Source of the DNA: Pelargonium tetragonum | Lineage: Eukaryota; Streptophyta; Magnoliopsida; Geraniales; Geraniaceae | NCBI GenBank assembly: GCA_036897445.1 | Contig: JAYMTL010000043.1 | Location: 1-64,000 of the forward strand | DNA: 64,000 bases | Direction: 5' to 3' | Shown here: piece by piece, positions 51,300 to 63,483 of the stretch | Layout: each line of letters starts with the position of its first letter | Numbering within the stretch: position 1 is the stretch's first letter | Translations under genes and position numbers: made by a program | Notes under the pieces: generated by a model | What the model saw: the letters and a program-made list of their open reading frames with translations, nothing else | Database searches by the model: none | Told to the model about the DNA's origin: nothing

Positions 51300-51520
51300 A
51301 GACAATAGGTCTAGCTCCAGCTATCAGGAGAAGTCTAACTCTTAAGAAAGTAAGAGTATGCTTTATACTTAGATTTTAGTTAGTGTTTTCCGAGTTAAAT
51401 AAGTTTACGGTGGAGAAGGTTAAGAGTAACAGACAAGAGATGAAACAAGGTATACAGATACAGAGTTAGAGTGTAGGCATACTGGTATAGCTATTAAGAC
51501 AAAGAAAGATAGAAAGATAT
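51300..51520 (+). repeat. A/G-rich repeat units, plus-strand cluster
   Basis: Contains ggtctagctccagct at about 51308-51322 (one base off the common word), then aggagaagtctaactcttaag. A second patch at 51465-51520 reads gtatagctattaagac followed by aaagaaagatagaaag. Orientation is opposite to the cluster 0.6 kb upstream, so the two might be arms of a larger inverted arrangement. Confidence 0.42.
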
Positions 51521-51665
51521 TTCTCTATCTACTGCTTACTTGTTTTCATGTCCTAAATCCTATAACCTCAGAAAGGGGGAGCCGGCTTTTACAAAAACTT
51601 TTTCTTATTGCTTTTATTTTATATATAAGTGTCCGCTCTAAAAAGAGGTAGCGTATAGAGTTTTA

Positions 51666-51680
51666 TTAATTACATTACCT
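51666..51680 (+). repeat. Dispersed word, copy 4 (15 of 16 bases)
   Basis: ttaattacattacct, preceded by A instead of C. It lies about 150 bases beyond a purine-rich cluster, in the same orientation as the copy at 50284. Confidence 0.6.
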
Positions 51681-53349
51681 GCCCTCATAAAATACCAGAT
51701 CTAATTTCGTACAAAAGCGTGTCATAGTTCCATTTCTGTTGGCATATCTTCTTTTAAAAGAGGTTGGATTAAAGATAAGTCCTATTGTTTGTAACTAAAT
51801 TATAGATATTCCTTTAACAGGTAGGGAGTAAGCTACGTTCTCCAAAATAAAGGAAAAGCTCGTTTCGAGCTTTATTCCCCCTTCAAAAGATCCTCAAGCA
51901 AAAATCAGGTTGGGTTGCAAAGTATAGAGATAACTCACTAGATTAACAAATAGGTATAATTACAGCGTTCACTTTCAGTAAGTTTACCCATCAGAGAATA
52001 CTAAAGAGAAACTATCTTTGTTATTCATCCCACTAAAACTTAGTACAGATTAGGATACTCTTTGTAGGTTACTTCGTATAAAATTGACCCTTAATTATAG
52101 GTTTCCCACAAAAGAGTATAAACAAGGAGTCCTCCGGGATTCAATTGCTTTTTATGTACACGAGCCTAAGTAAAAGAAGTCGGCGTATCTTTACTAAACC
52201 CCTTAGGGCCCCTTTTAAGTGCTTCTCACAGAAAAATCGACTTACTCTATAAATTTTCCCTTAGCGCAAGTATATGCCTGCAAGATGCACGATTCCGAAG
52301 TATTTCAATCTGTCCAGTCACAACTCTTTAGGAAGTTCTTATCATAGGGATTCCCCTTGTATGGGATATATAGCCCTTTTAAGGAAGATTACTACACAAG
52401 TATTTAATCTCCCGGGAATAAACGAAAGTAAATAGAGAAGCAAAGCCAAATTGAGTACTTCTGTCATGAGTCCTTTTTGGGCTAAGAATAAAAAAGATTT
52501 TAGGGATTCCTAATATACTAATAAATAAATGACCCGAGGAATTAGAACCCTTGCCGTGCAAATACTTTTTCTGCTTATTTTCCTCCCCCTTGGAATTTCT
52601 AATCCATTCAAAACAGCGCTGCTTTTTGAGAATTTTGGTTTTTAGGAGCCCTTTTACAACTAAGCCAAAGCAACGGAAACTTCTATCTTGACTATGTCTT
52701 ACTCATTCCTATTTATAAAGCGAATTTTAGCCTTGTAATCTGTTTAAAACCGCTCTCTCTACTACCTTATCCCGCGTTTGCCTTAAAACTCTTCTGTCTT
52801 AGTTTCGGGGGTTAACTTTGCTATAAGTACCTTATCTTTCCTAATATTTAAATAACATAACGAGAAAGAAATCCGGGATCAAGTATAGGAAAGCCCCTTA
52901 TTATATTACAGTCATAATTAAAGGGTTTCTACTAGAATTTTTATCTCATTTTATAGTGTAATCTACATAAGTTAGGTGCTAAGTTTCCCCTGAATAGCTT
53001 ATTTTAAAAGGATTTCCTTTCATTTTCTAATAAAACCTGTAGCCTCTAATTATTTCATTATCGGAGTGCTAAAAAAAAGAGTCGCAATAGGATATGGTAT
53101 TTCCGGGCGGTTTTAATCTAGACTAGAAGCTTTCATCAAGATATATAAAATGAGCACTAACATCCATCTATTGTTGGGTTTACTAAGATACATGTATACA
53201 AGCAGAAGTACAAATTCAAGTCTTTCTATACTCTTATACTTTAGGAGCGTAAAACCTACTTTTATGTACCAAACAGAAATACTATACTGCCTTTCTCAAG
53301 TGCAAATACAAAAGGAGTCCTTGTTTTTAAACGAACTCCTTATTAGTGA
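51681..53349. other. Gene-less AT-rich DNA
   Basis: No gene. Near 52540-52560 the antisense string aggaattagaaccc has a T arm that pairs four of five when reversed, but no D or anticodon arm follows, so no tRNA is called. Confidence 0.45.
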
Positions 53350-53378
53350 CTAAAGCAAGAATCAAGAGATAGATTTTC
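53350..53378 (+). repeat. Short dispersed repeat R2, copy B
   Basis: Partner of 1927-1958, identical at both ends with a three-base gap and one substitution in the middle. Confidence 0.55.
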
Positions 53379-53639
53379 TATTTAATATTTAAGGTGTGGG
53401 AAGTAATATAAGCTTACTCTATAGCTAAGCAAAGGTATTCTCCTTAAGGACGCCCCAAAATCTTTACAGTAATGCAATTTTCAATACCAGGAGCAAGTGA
53501 ATAAGGCGGTTAAAAGGAAAAGGGAGTCTGTTACAAAGAGTCTTTTTATTTAGATCTGTAAAGGCACTCCTACAGTAATTAGGAATAAAAATCTATAAAA
53601 TAAAGAGATACCTATATCTCTATTCACAAGCTAAAAGAC
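53379..53639. other. Gene-less AT-rich DNA
   Basis: Nothing recognised in this short stretch, which separates the R2 copy from the next purine-rich cluster. Confidence 0.4.
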
Positions 53640-54135
53640 AAAGGATTTAAGGGTATAGTTATAAGATAAAAATACTAATAGCTACAAAGACTACTAAGAT
53701 AGATATAGGTGTGAATATTAAGACTAAAAGGGTTAAGTCAATAAGAAGGCGGTTATAACCTAAGTAGAGATTTTTGTAAGACTTCCTGCCTTCCTTCGCG
53801 ATGCTACAGAAGAGTTGCCGTCTCTTCTACGGCTAAATCCTCTACGCGTTAATAACTACTAACTAAGAAGAGGAATATAACTTATAATAACATTACTAAT
53901 CTATATACAAAAGTAACTAAATAACAATCTAAGTAATACTAAATATAAAGACTATCTTTCTTTACTTATAAGAACCAAGAAGAAGAAGAAGAACTCCAAA
54001 GCTAGAATACGGCAGGGAGTGCAGATAAGCTTCATAACAACAAGAGGTAAGCTTGCTTATGCTTAGGAAGGGCGAGTCCTATAAGAGTCAGTTACACTAA
54101 GATAATAGAGGTTAAATCAAAGAAGAGAGTAGGAG
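53640..54135 (+). repeat. A/G-rich tracts with a small hairpin between
   Basis: Two purine-rich patches (about 53640-53760 and 53975-54135) contain degenerate units such as gggtatagttataaga, agaagaagaagaactcc and aagaagagagtagg. Between them, at about 53807-53834, cagaagagttgccg and tctcttctacgg can pair partly (gaagag with ctcttc). They resemble the clusters at 13.5 and 50.3 kb but lack the exact gtctagctct word. One frame is Lys-rich; none is open for long. Confidence 0.35.
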
Positions 54136-56354
54136 CTTAGAACATTTGCACATGATTCTTGTATTAAGTAAAGTAAGTGATGGGCAAAGTCACGACATGG
54201 GATGTGTTTTTCGGTCTTTAGAGCTTCAATTCACAAGGAAGGGATACTAAAGAGTTATAAAGGAGAACAGGGACAGACGGGAAACCAAGAAATATATATA
54301 AAGAGTAAAAAGAGATGCTTGCAAAAACTGAAAATGAATAAAGCTAGCCAACAATTATTCGCGAAATTCTTTTCAGAAATGAGTCATAACCGAATAAAGT
54401 ATCCATTAGTATCTATTACAGTCGAGTACAATCCTGCGATATAGGAGTTACCAATTCCCATAAGCAGAATCATAGGAAAATTATATGCCAAAAGGGAAGA
54501 TTATATACAGTTGAGTTGAGAGGGATTATAGAATCTTGTTTAATTCTCTTGTAAAAAGATTAACTGACTCAGGTTCCTAGAAGCTCTTAATCCACAATAC
54601 TTTGAAATTCCTGTCTTTAATTAAATAGCCAGGTTTACCTTATACTTATTATTTTAAAATTGAACCCTTCTAGGGGCTCTTTCCTTTTTTATTACGGGAG
54701 ATTTTAGGGTTTCCTTGACCTTAAAAGAAACTAAGTTAGGCACACGAAGCAAATAAAACCTATCAAATGTAGGAGAACTTCGCAAGACCTTACCAAGCTC
54801 TGTCTTATTAATTAAAAAGAGTATAGAACCCTTAACTTTTACCTGCTATAAATTCCAAAAACCTAACTTGTAATCAAATCTCCCGAAATTTTTTTAGATT
54901 CTCAAAGGGAAACCCGGATAGGGTAATGCCTAGCTCGGGGGTAGGAGACGCGGGACTGCCCGATTTAGATTAAAGTTTATAAGACTATAGTTACAGTATT
55001 TTGAAAATAACGCTTTTCCTAAGGGTTTTGTCGGACACTTTCTCTTAATACAAGTACGTAATGTAATTTCAATTTTTACGATGCGGAAAAGCCTGGCGCA
55101 TTCATATTCAGAACGCGTAAAGTTAAAGAAACGGATATTATATTAAGGAAAAGTTTCTTCTAAATCCCTTTTTGCGAATTATAACAAAAACCCAGTTTTA
55201 AAGTATAATGCAGTGGTCAAGTTTTCTGTACATACAACAAAGGAGTCCTATTTTACCTAACGTTTAACCTTTCAACACTCACTACTTGAAGAGGTTTATT
55301 CAAAATCAACCATACCTATTCAAAAATCAGTAGTAAGGAGCCCCTTATTAGTATACGCAGTAGCCTTGAGAGATTAGAACATCTTTTTCTAGATATTTAC
55401 AGAAGTTGTATCTTATCTATACAATGAATGGATTTAAGAGTGGGTCAATTTTAGATTTAGCTAAGGTAGTTATCCCTAGATAAAGATTTTTAAATAGCTC
55501 CTAGTTAAAAAGGGGCAGAGCGGGGTTTAATAAAGTAAGACTTTTTTGGGATTGTTTCGAAACTCGCATTTCTTCTAAAAAGGAATGTTCTATACAAGAT
55601 TCAGAGGACTTTCTACATTCTTTTTTGTTATTTAGTGCAAGCGGTTAGATATATAGAATGCTATGGATATCCTCTAGCCTTAAGGAGAGACTCGTCAAAA
55701 AAGCTACTCTTATGCTAAAGAAATAGTAAAAAAAGGCCTCTCTGTTATATTATCTAGGGTCATTTTCGACAGATATAAAGTAGAAATTGCAGCTTATACA
55801 TTTCAAGTATGGAAGCACTTATACCTCTAGACGAGTCCTTTCCTTTGTTAACTTCCCTGACAATTGCCTTGAAGTTTTCTCTTGTAAAACCCTAAACCCC
55901 TATCTGGGAAACTCTTTTTACTTGAAATTCTTAGAACCTCTCTCCCAGCAGCTGTACTTTAGTATATAACTTATATAGAGCATTTTTTTAGTTAAATCTC
56001 TAAGGAACAGGAATCTGTCTTTCCTTTTTACTTCCTGCTTTAAAACCGGCTCAGAAAGGAGAGTAAAACAAGCTTTCTACATACTATTATTCCTACAAAT
56101 CTTTGGCTTCACTTTCCCCACTTTAACCGAGAGTATGAAACCTAGCTCTTTTCCTATATCCCTATAGTTTTCACATAGCCTAAGAGTGCCTTATTACCCA
56201 AGATTTAGTACTAAGCTCTTCCTCCACTTTTGAAAGTTCTTTAAGATATAAGCGGATTTAAGAGAGCCCACTACCCCAGACAAGGGGACTTTTCTAGGGG
56301 CTTTCCTCTTTGTTTGAATTCCTTGAGTCCCCGGAATATGAAGAAAGCAACTCA
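54136..56354. other. Gene-less AT-rich DNA
   Basis: No gene. An 80-codon frame at 54202-54444 (+) begins at an ATG-like GTG, is Lys/Gln-rich, and is interesting only because it lies where CA/TG content is close to normal. No motif is recognised. Confidence 0.4.
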
Positions 56355-56560
56355 CTTTACCCCCCCTAGCTATAGTTCTACCTGTCTTGATAAGACCTCC
56401 TCTACTTTTCATCATAACTAGACTCTTACTCTGTGGGGTATCCCCTACCCCTCCCATTCTCCCTTTATGGGCTATATTTTCTATCTTAAAAGCCCCCTCA
56501 TAGCTTTCTCTCTATACTTAAGAGCCTTAATCTTTGCACTCCTGCCCTTGCGCTTCCCTG
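56355..56560 (-). repeat. A/G-rich repeat tract, minus strand
   Basis: The minus strand contains atcaagacaggta at the exact word acctgtcttgat (plus strand 56380-56391). Purine-rich units follow, such as aaaagtagaggaggtc, agggggctttt and tatagagagaaagct. An 87-codon frame (56194-56457, minus, TTG or ATG start) covers part of it and reads Gly/Lys-rich (MMKSRGGLIKTGR), similar in sense to the frame in the 50.3 kb cluster, which reads IIKTG at the same word. Confidence 0.42.
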
Positions 56561-59153
56561 AAAAGCTGTTGTACCTACCGCCATTCTCTTATAGGGATCC
56601 TTGGAAAGTATCTTAATAGTATTCTATATTTTTAGAATAAGTGGTATATAGGTATATGGTGTATTACTTAATAAGGTCTCTTCCTCTTGTTCCCTGTTTT
56701 TATCAGTTAACGAGGATACAAACCCTAGAGAGATTGCAAAGAGTCCTTGTTAAAAAGCTCTAAAAAAACCCAAATTCGTAGCTATAGGGGGATTCACAAG
56801 AAAGAACAAATTCTATTTGACCTCTCCTCTATGAGTCTAAGATGTAGGGTTCTTGCAATTATGAGATACAGCTTTAGAAGTCTTACTAAGTAACTACTAA
56901 AGAAAGGAGTTTTTCGACACTGTTAAGTTAAGAAGTCGGGAATCTAGATGAAATAAATATTACATAGTACAGTTGTTAAAAGCGTTGATAAAAAGTTTTC
57001 ATATTATACCCCAGTAGAAGTGACTTTTTCTTACTTTTGTGCGATACTTAATGTGGATTCAATGCGTTTACTGACAAAGGGAGTACGAATGAAAGCTCTC
57101 GACAGGATTTATAGCTACCTAGTTTGTCTTACTGACGCGAATCGTTTAAAACTACTCCCGTATAAGCTACACCTTAAGAGGCCCTTATAAAAGCTAACTC
57201 TTTATACCTAAAGGTTCTAAACCTTCCGAATAAGCCAATCACCGATATACATAAAAGAGACTAAACAAGGATTTATTGTAATTATAAAAAGTACATCCTT
57301 ATTCCAGGAAAAAATAAAGCAAGATATTAAAATTCATAGTACTCACTGAACTTTCTGTTCTAGCTACTCTGGGACTATAATTAGGACGCCTTGCATCGTT
57401 TAAAAACGAGCATACTTATACTTGTTGAACTAAAATATCCAACTATACTTTATAGATAATAAAAAGAAAACAGCTCCTCCTATCTATTATTAGGATTTAC
57501 AGTATCCTTAATTTGGAATTATAAAAAAGGAGTAAATCCTTGTATGGCACTTGCTATTAGCATCAGACGTCTTGGGAAATTTAGGGGTATGGTAGGAATA
57601 AGAAGAAATTCCAGTATAAATTTTGTGTTAACTTGAAAGCTTTTAGATTCACTGTATTATATAAAAAGCCTCGTTTAGTGCAGTAAGTGTTTAGTCGTTA
57701 TTGGCCTTGAGTACAGCGATACTGGATCACTAAGTATTGATGACTACGCATATAAAGCTACTTATTATTTGGCAGGATACCCGAACCTCGATGAAATTGT
57801 TAGACCTACCACTTACAGGGACACAAGGGTTTATTAACTTGATGCTATACACAGCTAAATTCCTGGTTGTAACACCTAGTAAGTGGATAAATCTCTTAAT
57901 TAAATAGAATAGTAAAGTATAAGGATAACTAGAGTATTCTAGTTATCTGATCCAAGGAATGTAATATATTGAGATAAATATGTACTCCAGATGCCTGATT
58001 TGAGAAATTTATATTTATCCCTTTGTAGAGCTTCTCTTGTAATATACCACCAGTTTGAAAGTAGAATTTTGAATTTCATTAGCTATATTAAAGATTCCGG
58101 GGTTCCTTGAAAGGGAGTTCTGTTTAGTCAGGTCTATCCAAGCGCTTTTAAGTAAGACTCTTTTCAAGCCTTTGTCCCAACGTTTAAATAAGATAATAAG
58201 AAATTAGGTCATCTAAGGCTTTCTGATACGGTTTACTTTACAAATCGCGCTTAACTCTTAGGTAAGAAAGTGCATTGGTAGGGTTTCTCTTTAACTAGTA
58301 TAAGTAAAAAGTTTACCAGTACTTTGACTTTTATACTGGGGGTAATAAAAAAGCGGGTTAACTTTGTATTTATTGGTAAGAATGCTAAATAAAGGAAAGA
58401 GACTGACCGCAAGGGGTGCTCGTCAAGGCACACTTTAAAATTATCCTGCTTCTTGACACGGGGAATATCTTAACGCAATTTCTTGTCTATCTGGCTCCTC
58501 AAAGGATAGCTTAGCTTTATAAAGTAGTACGGATTAGAACACCTAAGACTTAGAAAAGGATCCTTATGGGACTTACTTATTTTACCTACATATAGCTCAA
58601 AAAAGAAACTATAACTTTCAGTCAAAGTAAACATGACACTAACTAACTCGTATCTTTTACTTTTTGCTCTAACATAAAACCCGCTTTATAGCATGTTCTG
58701 GATACAGATTCCTTTAGTTACTCATATTTTTATTTTATAAATCCGTGTAATTCTGTTACATTATATATTCTACTCTTCTATCAAGCAAAAAGGCGCACTT
58801 ATGGCTCTAGTCATTTATAAGTTCATTTTTGTTCATAAAGTTGCTTATAATATAGGTAAATCGTAATTAAGGACTAAAATGACTTGAACTAATATGGCAT
58901 CAAGTTTAGGGTTTTTGACATAGCGTAATCTGAGGCGGACCCCTTCCCTTTACACAGTTTCACAGATCTAAGATAGGGTTTAGTTATTGTGACTACATTC
59001 TTGTCTTAGTTACACTCAAATTTCCTTTATTAGCGAGCGCTCTGACGAATTGAAAGAATTTCACAGGATAGTTTCCTTTTTCAGGTTTCAAGTTGAAGAG
59101 AGTGCCACTTAAATTAATTCTTAATTTACCTTTGTTCCTCTTACTATTGATAG
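56561..59153. other. Gene-less AT-rich DNA
   Basis: No gene, RNA or clear repeat. Frames are all under about 65 codons. Confidence 0.5.
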
Positions 59154-59236
59154 GGAGCTCCTGGATCGAACCTGTGACTTAAAAACGCAGATGTATTCCT
59201 TTCTATTATAGAACCCAGATCTTTGCTCTATCTAAG
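59154..59236 (-). pseudogene. tRNA-like sequence with A-box and B-box
   Basis: On the minus strand, tagcttagatagagc fits the D arm (RNA polymerase III A-box pattern) and ggttcgatcc fits the T arm (B-box pattern). They are farther apart than in a standard tRNA by roughly 20-25 bases, so an intron or insertion would be needed. The segment agat..atct could be an anticodon stem around the extra bases. The T stem pairs poorly and no acceptor stem can be formed. It could be a decayed tRNA, a tRNA-derived repeat, or chance. Confidence 0.28.
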
Positions 59237-61200
59237 CTATAGTATTTTCTTAATTTTTTAACCCCGTTCAGGATCCCCTTACCTGCAGGCAGCGTATAAT
59301 TGCGGCGGGGTTTTTAGAGCCTTAGGCCGAGTACCCGTATATATAATGGTATAAGTTTAAGCAAGTAAGTTTCTAATTGAGCCCCTTGTGGGATATAATG
59401 CGCAGAGACTAACCAGCTGAACACAGGTAGAATTTTGTTCCTATATCAGAGCTAGAATTTCTTATCCCTTTGCAGCTTTACAAAAAAATTTTTCGTTATA
59501 TATCACCTACCGTAGCAAGAGCTCATTATGCCGGACCGAGAGTCTTTTAATCAGCCAAATGTTATATGTTTTTATGAGGCGATTCCCGACGTATTGTAAT
59601 AAAAACAAGAATTTCTATTTTGTATTCTGATAAACCCAAGATTTATATTCAAGATCCATAGTGCCCGAGCCAAACAAAGACTATTCACAAAACCTTATAG
59701 TAGTATAGTAGAGGATACCTTATCCATAAGTCCCGTAGTTAAGGAGAGTTTCACAGGGCCACTGCATTGGATATAAAAACTACCCAGTCAGGGATTTTAT
59801 AAGAAGGAAGGCCCACTTGATCTGAATATGAGAACCTGCTTATTTCAAAAAAAAAATCTAGGTCCCTAATAGACTTAAGAGCAGAGAGGACCTTTAAGCC
59901 CGGGGGAAACTCTATTTATAACCGAGGGGTCCTTTGTTATATAGACTAAGCTAAGATATTACCTCAATTACCTTATATATACCGAAGGCAAACCCCTACG
60001 TTTACGTGAGAAACTAAAATCATTCTTATAGTGGCCCTGCTTTTTGAGAATTCTTAGATCAAGTAAAGAGATTCCGGGGTAATATAATATAAATACAAAA
60101 AGGAACCCTATATCTATTATTTTTCCTACTCAAGGTCTAATTTTATTTATACCCTTTTATAGGACGCTTGAATTTTTAGAGAATATAACTTAAATAAGTA
60201 GCGCCTAAGCACTGAAAATAAATAGCTCCCCGCAGAAAAACTCTCAGGGTTATATAGTAAGACTAAGTAATAAGGATTTGCTCGTTGACTTATTAGAACA
60301 TTCTGAGACTCTCAAACTGGAAAAACTACCTCTCAATTGCATTGCCTTGGTTTTTTAAAAAAGGATATGTCCTGGTATCTAAACTCACAAAAATGTGAGT
60401 TCCTTTTTTTTTTAGCCTATGGAGGTACGTTTCGGGGTCCTAATATGGATGCTGGTATATTAATAAAAATGCACCCTAAGGCTGATAGACTATTTCAACT
60501 TTTAAATAGAAGAACTTCCACCGTTTCTAAAAGAACGTATATTACTTATTAACTTCGGTTAAGATATTAGCAAACACTGGTGTAAGGTAAAATACTCAAA
60601 TTCCAGCTTCGTAAGAACCCCTTTTTGCGTGGACAAAAAAGATTAAATATTTGTTGATTAGTCAGGGCTGGCCCATAAAGCTTTTGCTTTAGATACTTAC
60701 TACAAAGAAAGATAAAACTGCGGGAATTGAAAAGTCACCGTTATACGACTTATGAATTTACCTGAAAAGCAATGTACGAACTCATTTTATATTCTAAGTT
60801 AGAGCTAGCTTTTTGGATAGAGAGGTTTTGGAGGCGCCTTTTCAGAGAGTCCCTAATAAAAAGAAATTCCCTGTGACTTTACTAAAAATTTTGTATATAG
60901 CAGCCCTTTTGCTAGATTGACCGCGGGTGGAGTCCTCTAAATTAATAAGAAGTAAGCAATTCAGAAGGTTTCTTTTGTAGCTATAGTCAGTCTTTATAGA
61001 AGAAGCTTAATAATAACAGAAATATAACCCCGCCCCTGCCCTAAGGATTGCTTTGTAAATATACTGTAGTAGGAATTCCTTCGCTATTCCTGGATTAGAA
61101 AATGACTTATATTGGACCCTGGAAACTTGTGATGATAGGATATAGGAGTTAACTAATGAGAAAAGTCTTTATTTAAAAAGTACTCCTAAAACAAATAAGG
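59237..61200. other. Gene-less AT-rich DNA
   Basis: No gene. A 71-codon frame at 60337-60552 (+, TTG start) contains GGTFRGPNMDAG but no family is recognised. Confidence 0.45.
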
Positions 61201-61491
61201 GATCTCTTCTAACCTCGGGAACAGTTACTCGTGTAATATGTGGGGAAGTTCTAAGGAAGAGAAGGGTAACTTAGGCAAGGTAAGAGAGCGAGAAAGATTA
61301 TCCAAAAACTCAACAGAAAGGGTGATCTAAGTGTTACAAGCAAGAAAGTTGAATGCACTAACCGAATTACTAAACAAAGTTCCACAGGCAGAATAGTGGC
61401 ATAGTAAGTAAGAGTCAGAAGGATCATAGGCTCACAAATATAGAGTTGAATAAGTAAGTAGCCACTTATCTATCTTTTTCGAGCTTTCACA

Positions 61492-61507
61492 AGGTAATGT
61501 AATTAAG
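61492..61507 (-). repeat. 16-bp dispersed word, copy 5
   Basis: Minus-strand exact copy of CTTAATTACATTACCT, located close to where the CA-rich tail begins. Flanks differ from all other copies. Confidence 0.7.
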
Positions 61508-63264
61508 AAGAACAAGAAACTAATAATGATCACGGAATCTTCAAAATGGTAACGTATCTCGATCGACAAGGGTTCAGGATACACGATTCTATTGACAAAG
61601 TAGATAGAATCCGATGACTTTTCAACTCCTGTTTTAACGTGTTTAGAAAAGTGAGAGCTTTCGTACTAACAAGAGGGGTTAGTTTCTTACCTGCTGAAAG
61701 ATAGAGCTACTGAAATAGAAACAGACTCTACCTAAGCCGATTTCTTGACTCTGGAATCTCTTTTTACTATATCAGGAACATTCACGATTAGAACCATTGT
61801 CCGTAACACAATTCGAGTGTTGATCTAACTACTTTACTTTGTCTAAGGTACCCTCCCAAATACCCTAGAATCTATAACACAATGGAAGTTCAGATTCAAC
61901 TTTATTCTATATAAGCGATTCCATAATAATAAGTTTCTATCCTAAAAGACAGACTGAACTCCTCTAGCTACACTCACCATCTTTGACAGCTTCCAAATGA
62001 ATTGCCTTCTTCGAGACAGAACTAAGATCTATGAATACCAAATCTTAAACTCCTTTACCTCAAGCTAAGAAATACTAACCCTCAATTGACAGGAACTCAT
62101 TTTAAGTCTTTGATTCAATAGCAACTGTTGCAGCTGCACGCAAAGCAAGAAACTCAAGGAAGAGAAGACTCCTTCTTAAACAACTAGGGCATTTAAGATT
62201 AAGAAGTCTCTTTCCTAAACTATAACCAAAGAAAACCTTTCAAATTAAAGAAGACAATTGAAGTCCTTTGCCAGACTGATATATCGATATCGGGTTAGAA
62301 CTATTAACACCTTGGTTAGCACCTTTTAGTAGTAAATACACTTAATCTGAAATCTCTAGCACAAGATAAACTTGCTTTACAAAAGAAAACCCAAAAAATT
62401 CGCTGCACTTGCAAATTCCCTTTCAACACTTCGGCATGCCTCAAAGACTTCTAAACTTCTTTACCAGTACCAGCTAATCGGAATCAAGCTCTCAAAGGGT
62501 GTGTCAAGGGAAAGAGTTTTGACTTAATTCTCCCAAGCTAAATAACCAAGTGCGAAATACTAAATGCCTAAGGTAAATACCCACGAAATTGCTATAGTAA
62601 AGTACTAAAAGAGTAGCTTTTATGCATGAAAACTCCTTACCTTTTAAATAAACAACTGGAAAACAGGAAGCTCTTTCACTTGAGCTTACTGAAATTCATC
62701 AGAAAATAAGAAACCCTGGAATTAGATTTAGAAGCTATACCATTAGCATTAAACCTCTAGCTTATGTCCATCTACACCGGAAAGACTATACGAAACTAAG
62801 AGCATTGAATTACTGAGAGTCTTAGATTATCCTGATTAGATTGGTAAGTTTAGAACCAGTAAGTATAGTTAGCTCAAGAAGTCAACTCAATTGACAAGGA
62901 AATGTTGAAGTTTACTCTGTCTAATACTCCTTCTCCTTTACCAGCTAACCCCGATAGATCCGTTCAGGAAAGGAACCTATAGTTACTATACCCTTTATAG
63001 GAATTTCTAAGATTAAGAATTCCCTAATAAAAAGACTACTAAGTTAAGAGGGTTTATAGGAGCTCCAATAGAAATAGAATCTCTTGCTATACAAAACCCA
63101 GAGTACAAAAAAGAACACCTTAGCTGACAACACCTGGCTATTGATACCTTCTAAACTTTAAACAACTAAACAGGAAGGAACTCACTCATTTAATTTAAGA
63201 ATAACTTTTTAGCCTCAATTCACTACAATGTCAGCCAGTATTAGCAGCAATCCCAAGAAATCCA

Positions 63265-63483
63265 GTGCCGGCTTACCAATTCAGTTCAGAGAGTAAGTTC
63301 CTAAACTCATTTCAACAAGACTACAAGAATACTATTCCCGGAAGGAAGCCTCTTCCATTAGCACAAGATAATCAAGTTTATTCCTTACAAGCTTACAAAT
63401 TAGCTAGAATATTAGCTATAAGTGCTACAATTAATAAAGCAATTCCTTTACTGTTTATCAATCTAGATCAGACTTTAAGGTAA
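63265..63483 (+). CDS. Doubtful small open frame in the CA-rich tail
   Basis: A 72-codon frame from a GTG, with no internal ATG that would give a useful length. It has balanced, protein-like composition (GRKPLPLAQDN near the middle, then AYKLARILAISAT). It sits in DNA without the TA bias, so its openness is not due to missing TGA alone. No domain is recognised, no start signal is evident, and neighbouring frames are interrupted. It could be a fragment of a longer decayed gene of unknown type. Confidence 0.15.
   Translation: MPAYQFSSESKFLNSFQQDYKNTIPGRKPLPLAQDNQVYSLQAYKLARILAISATINKAIPLLFINLDQTLR

Noticed and set aside
52510-52610. Minus-strand tRNA suggested by gggttctaattcc
   Set aside because: The T arm pairs four of five bases, but no D arm or anticodon stem follows.
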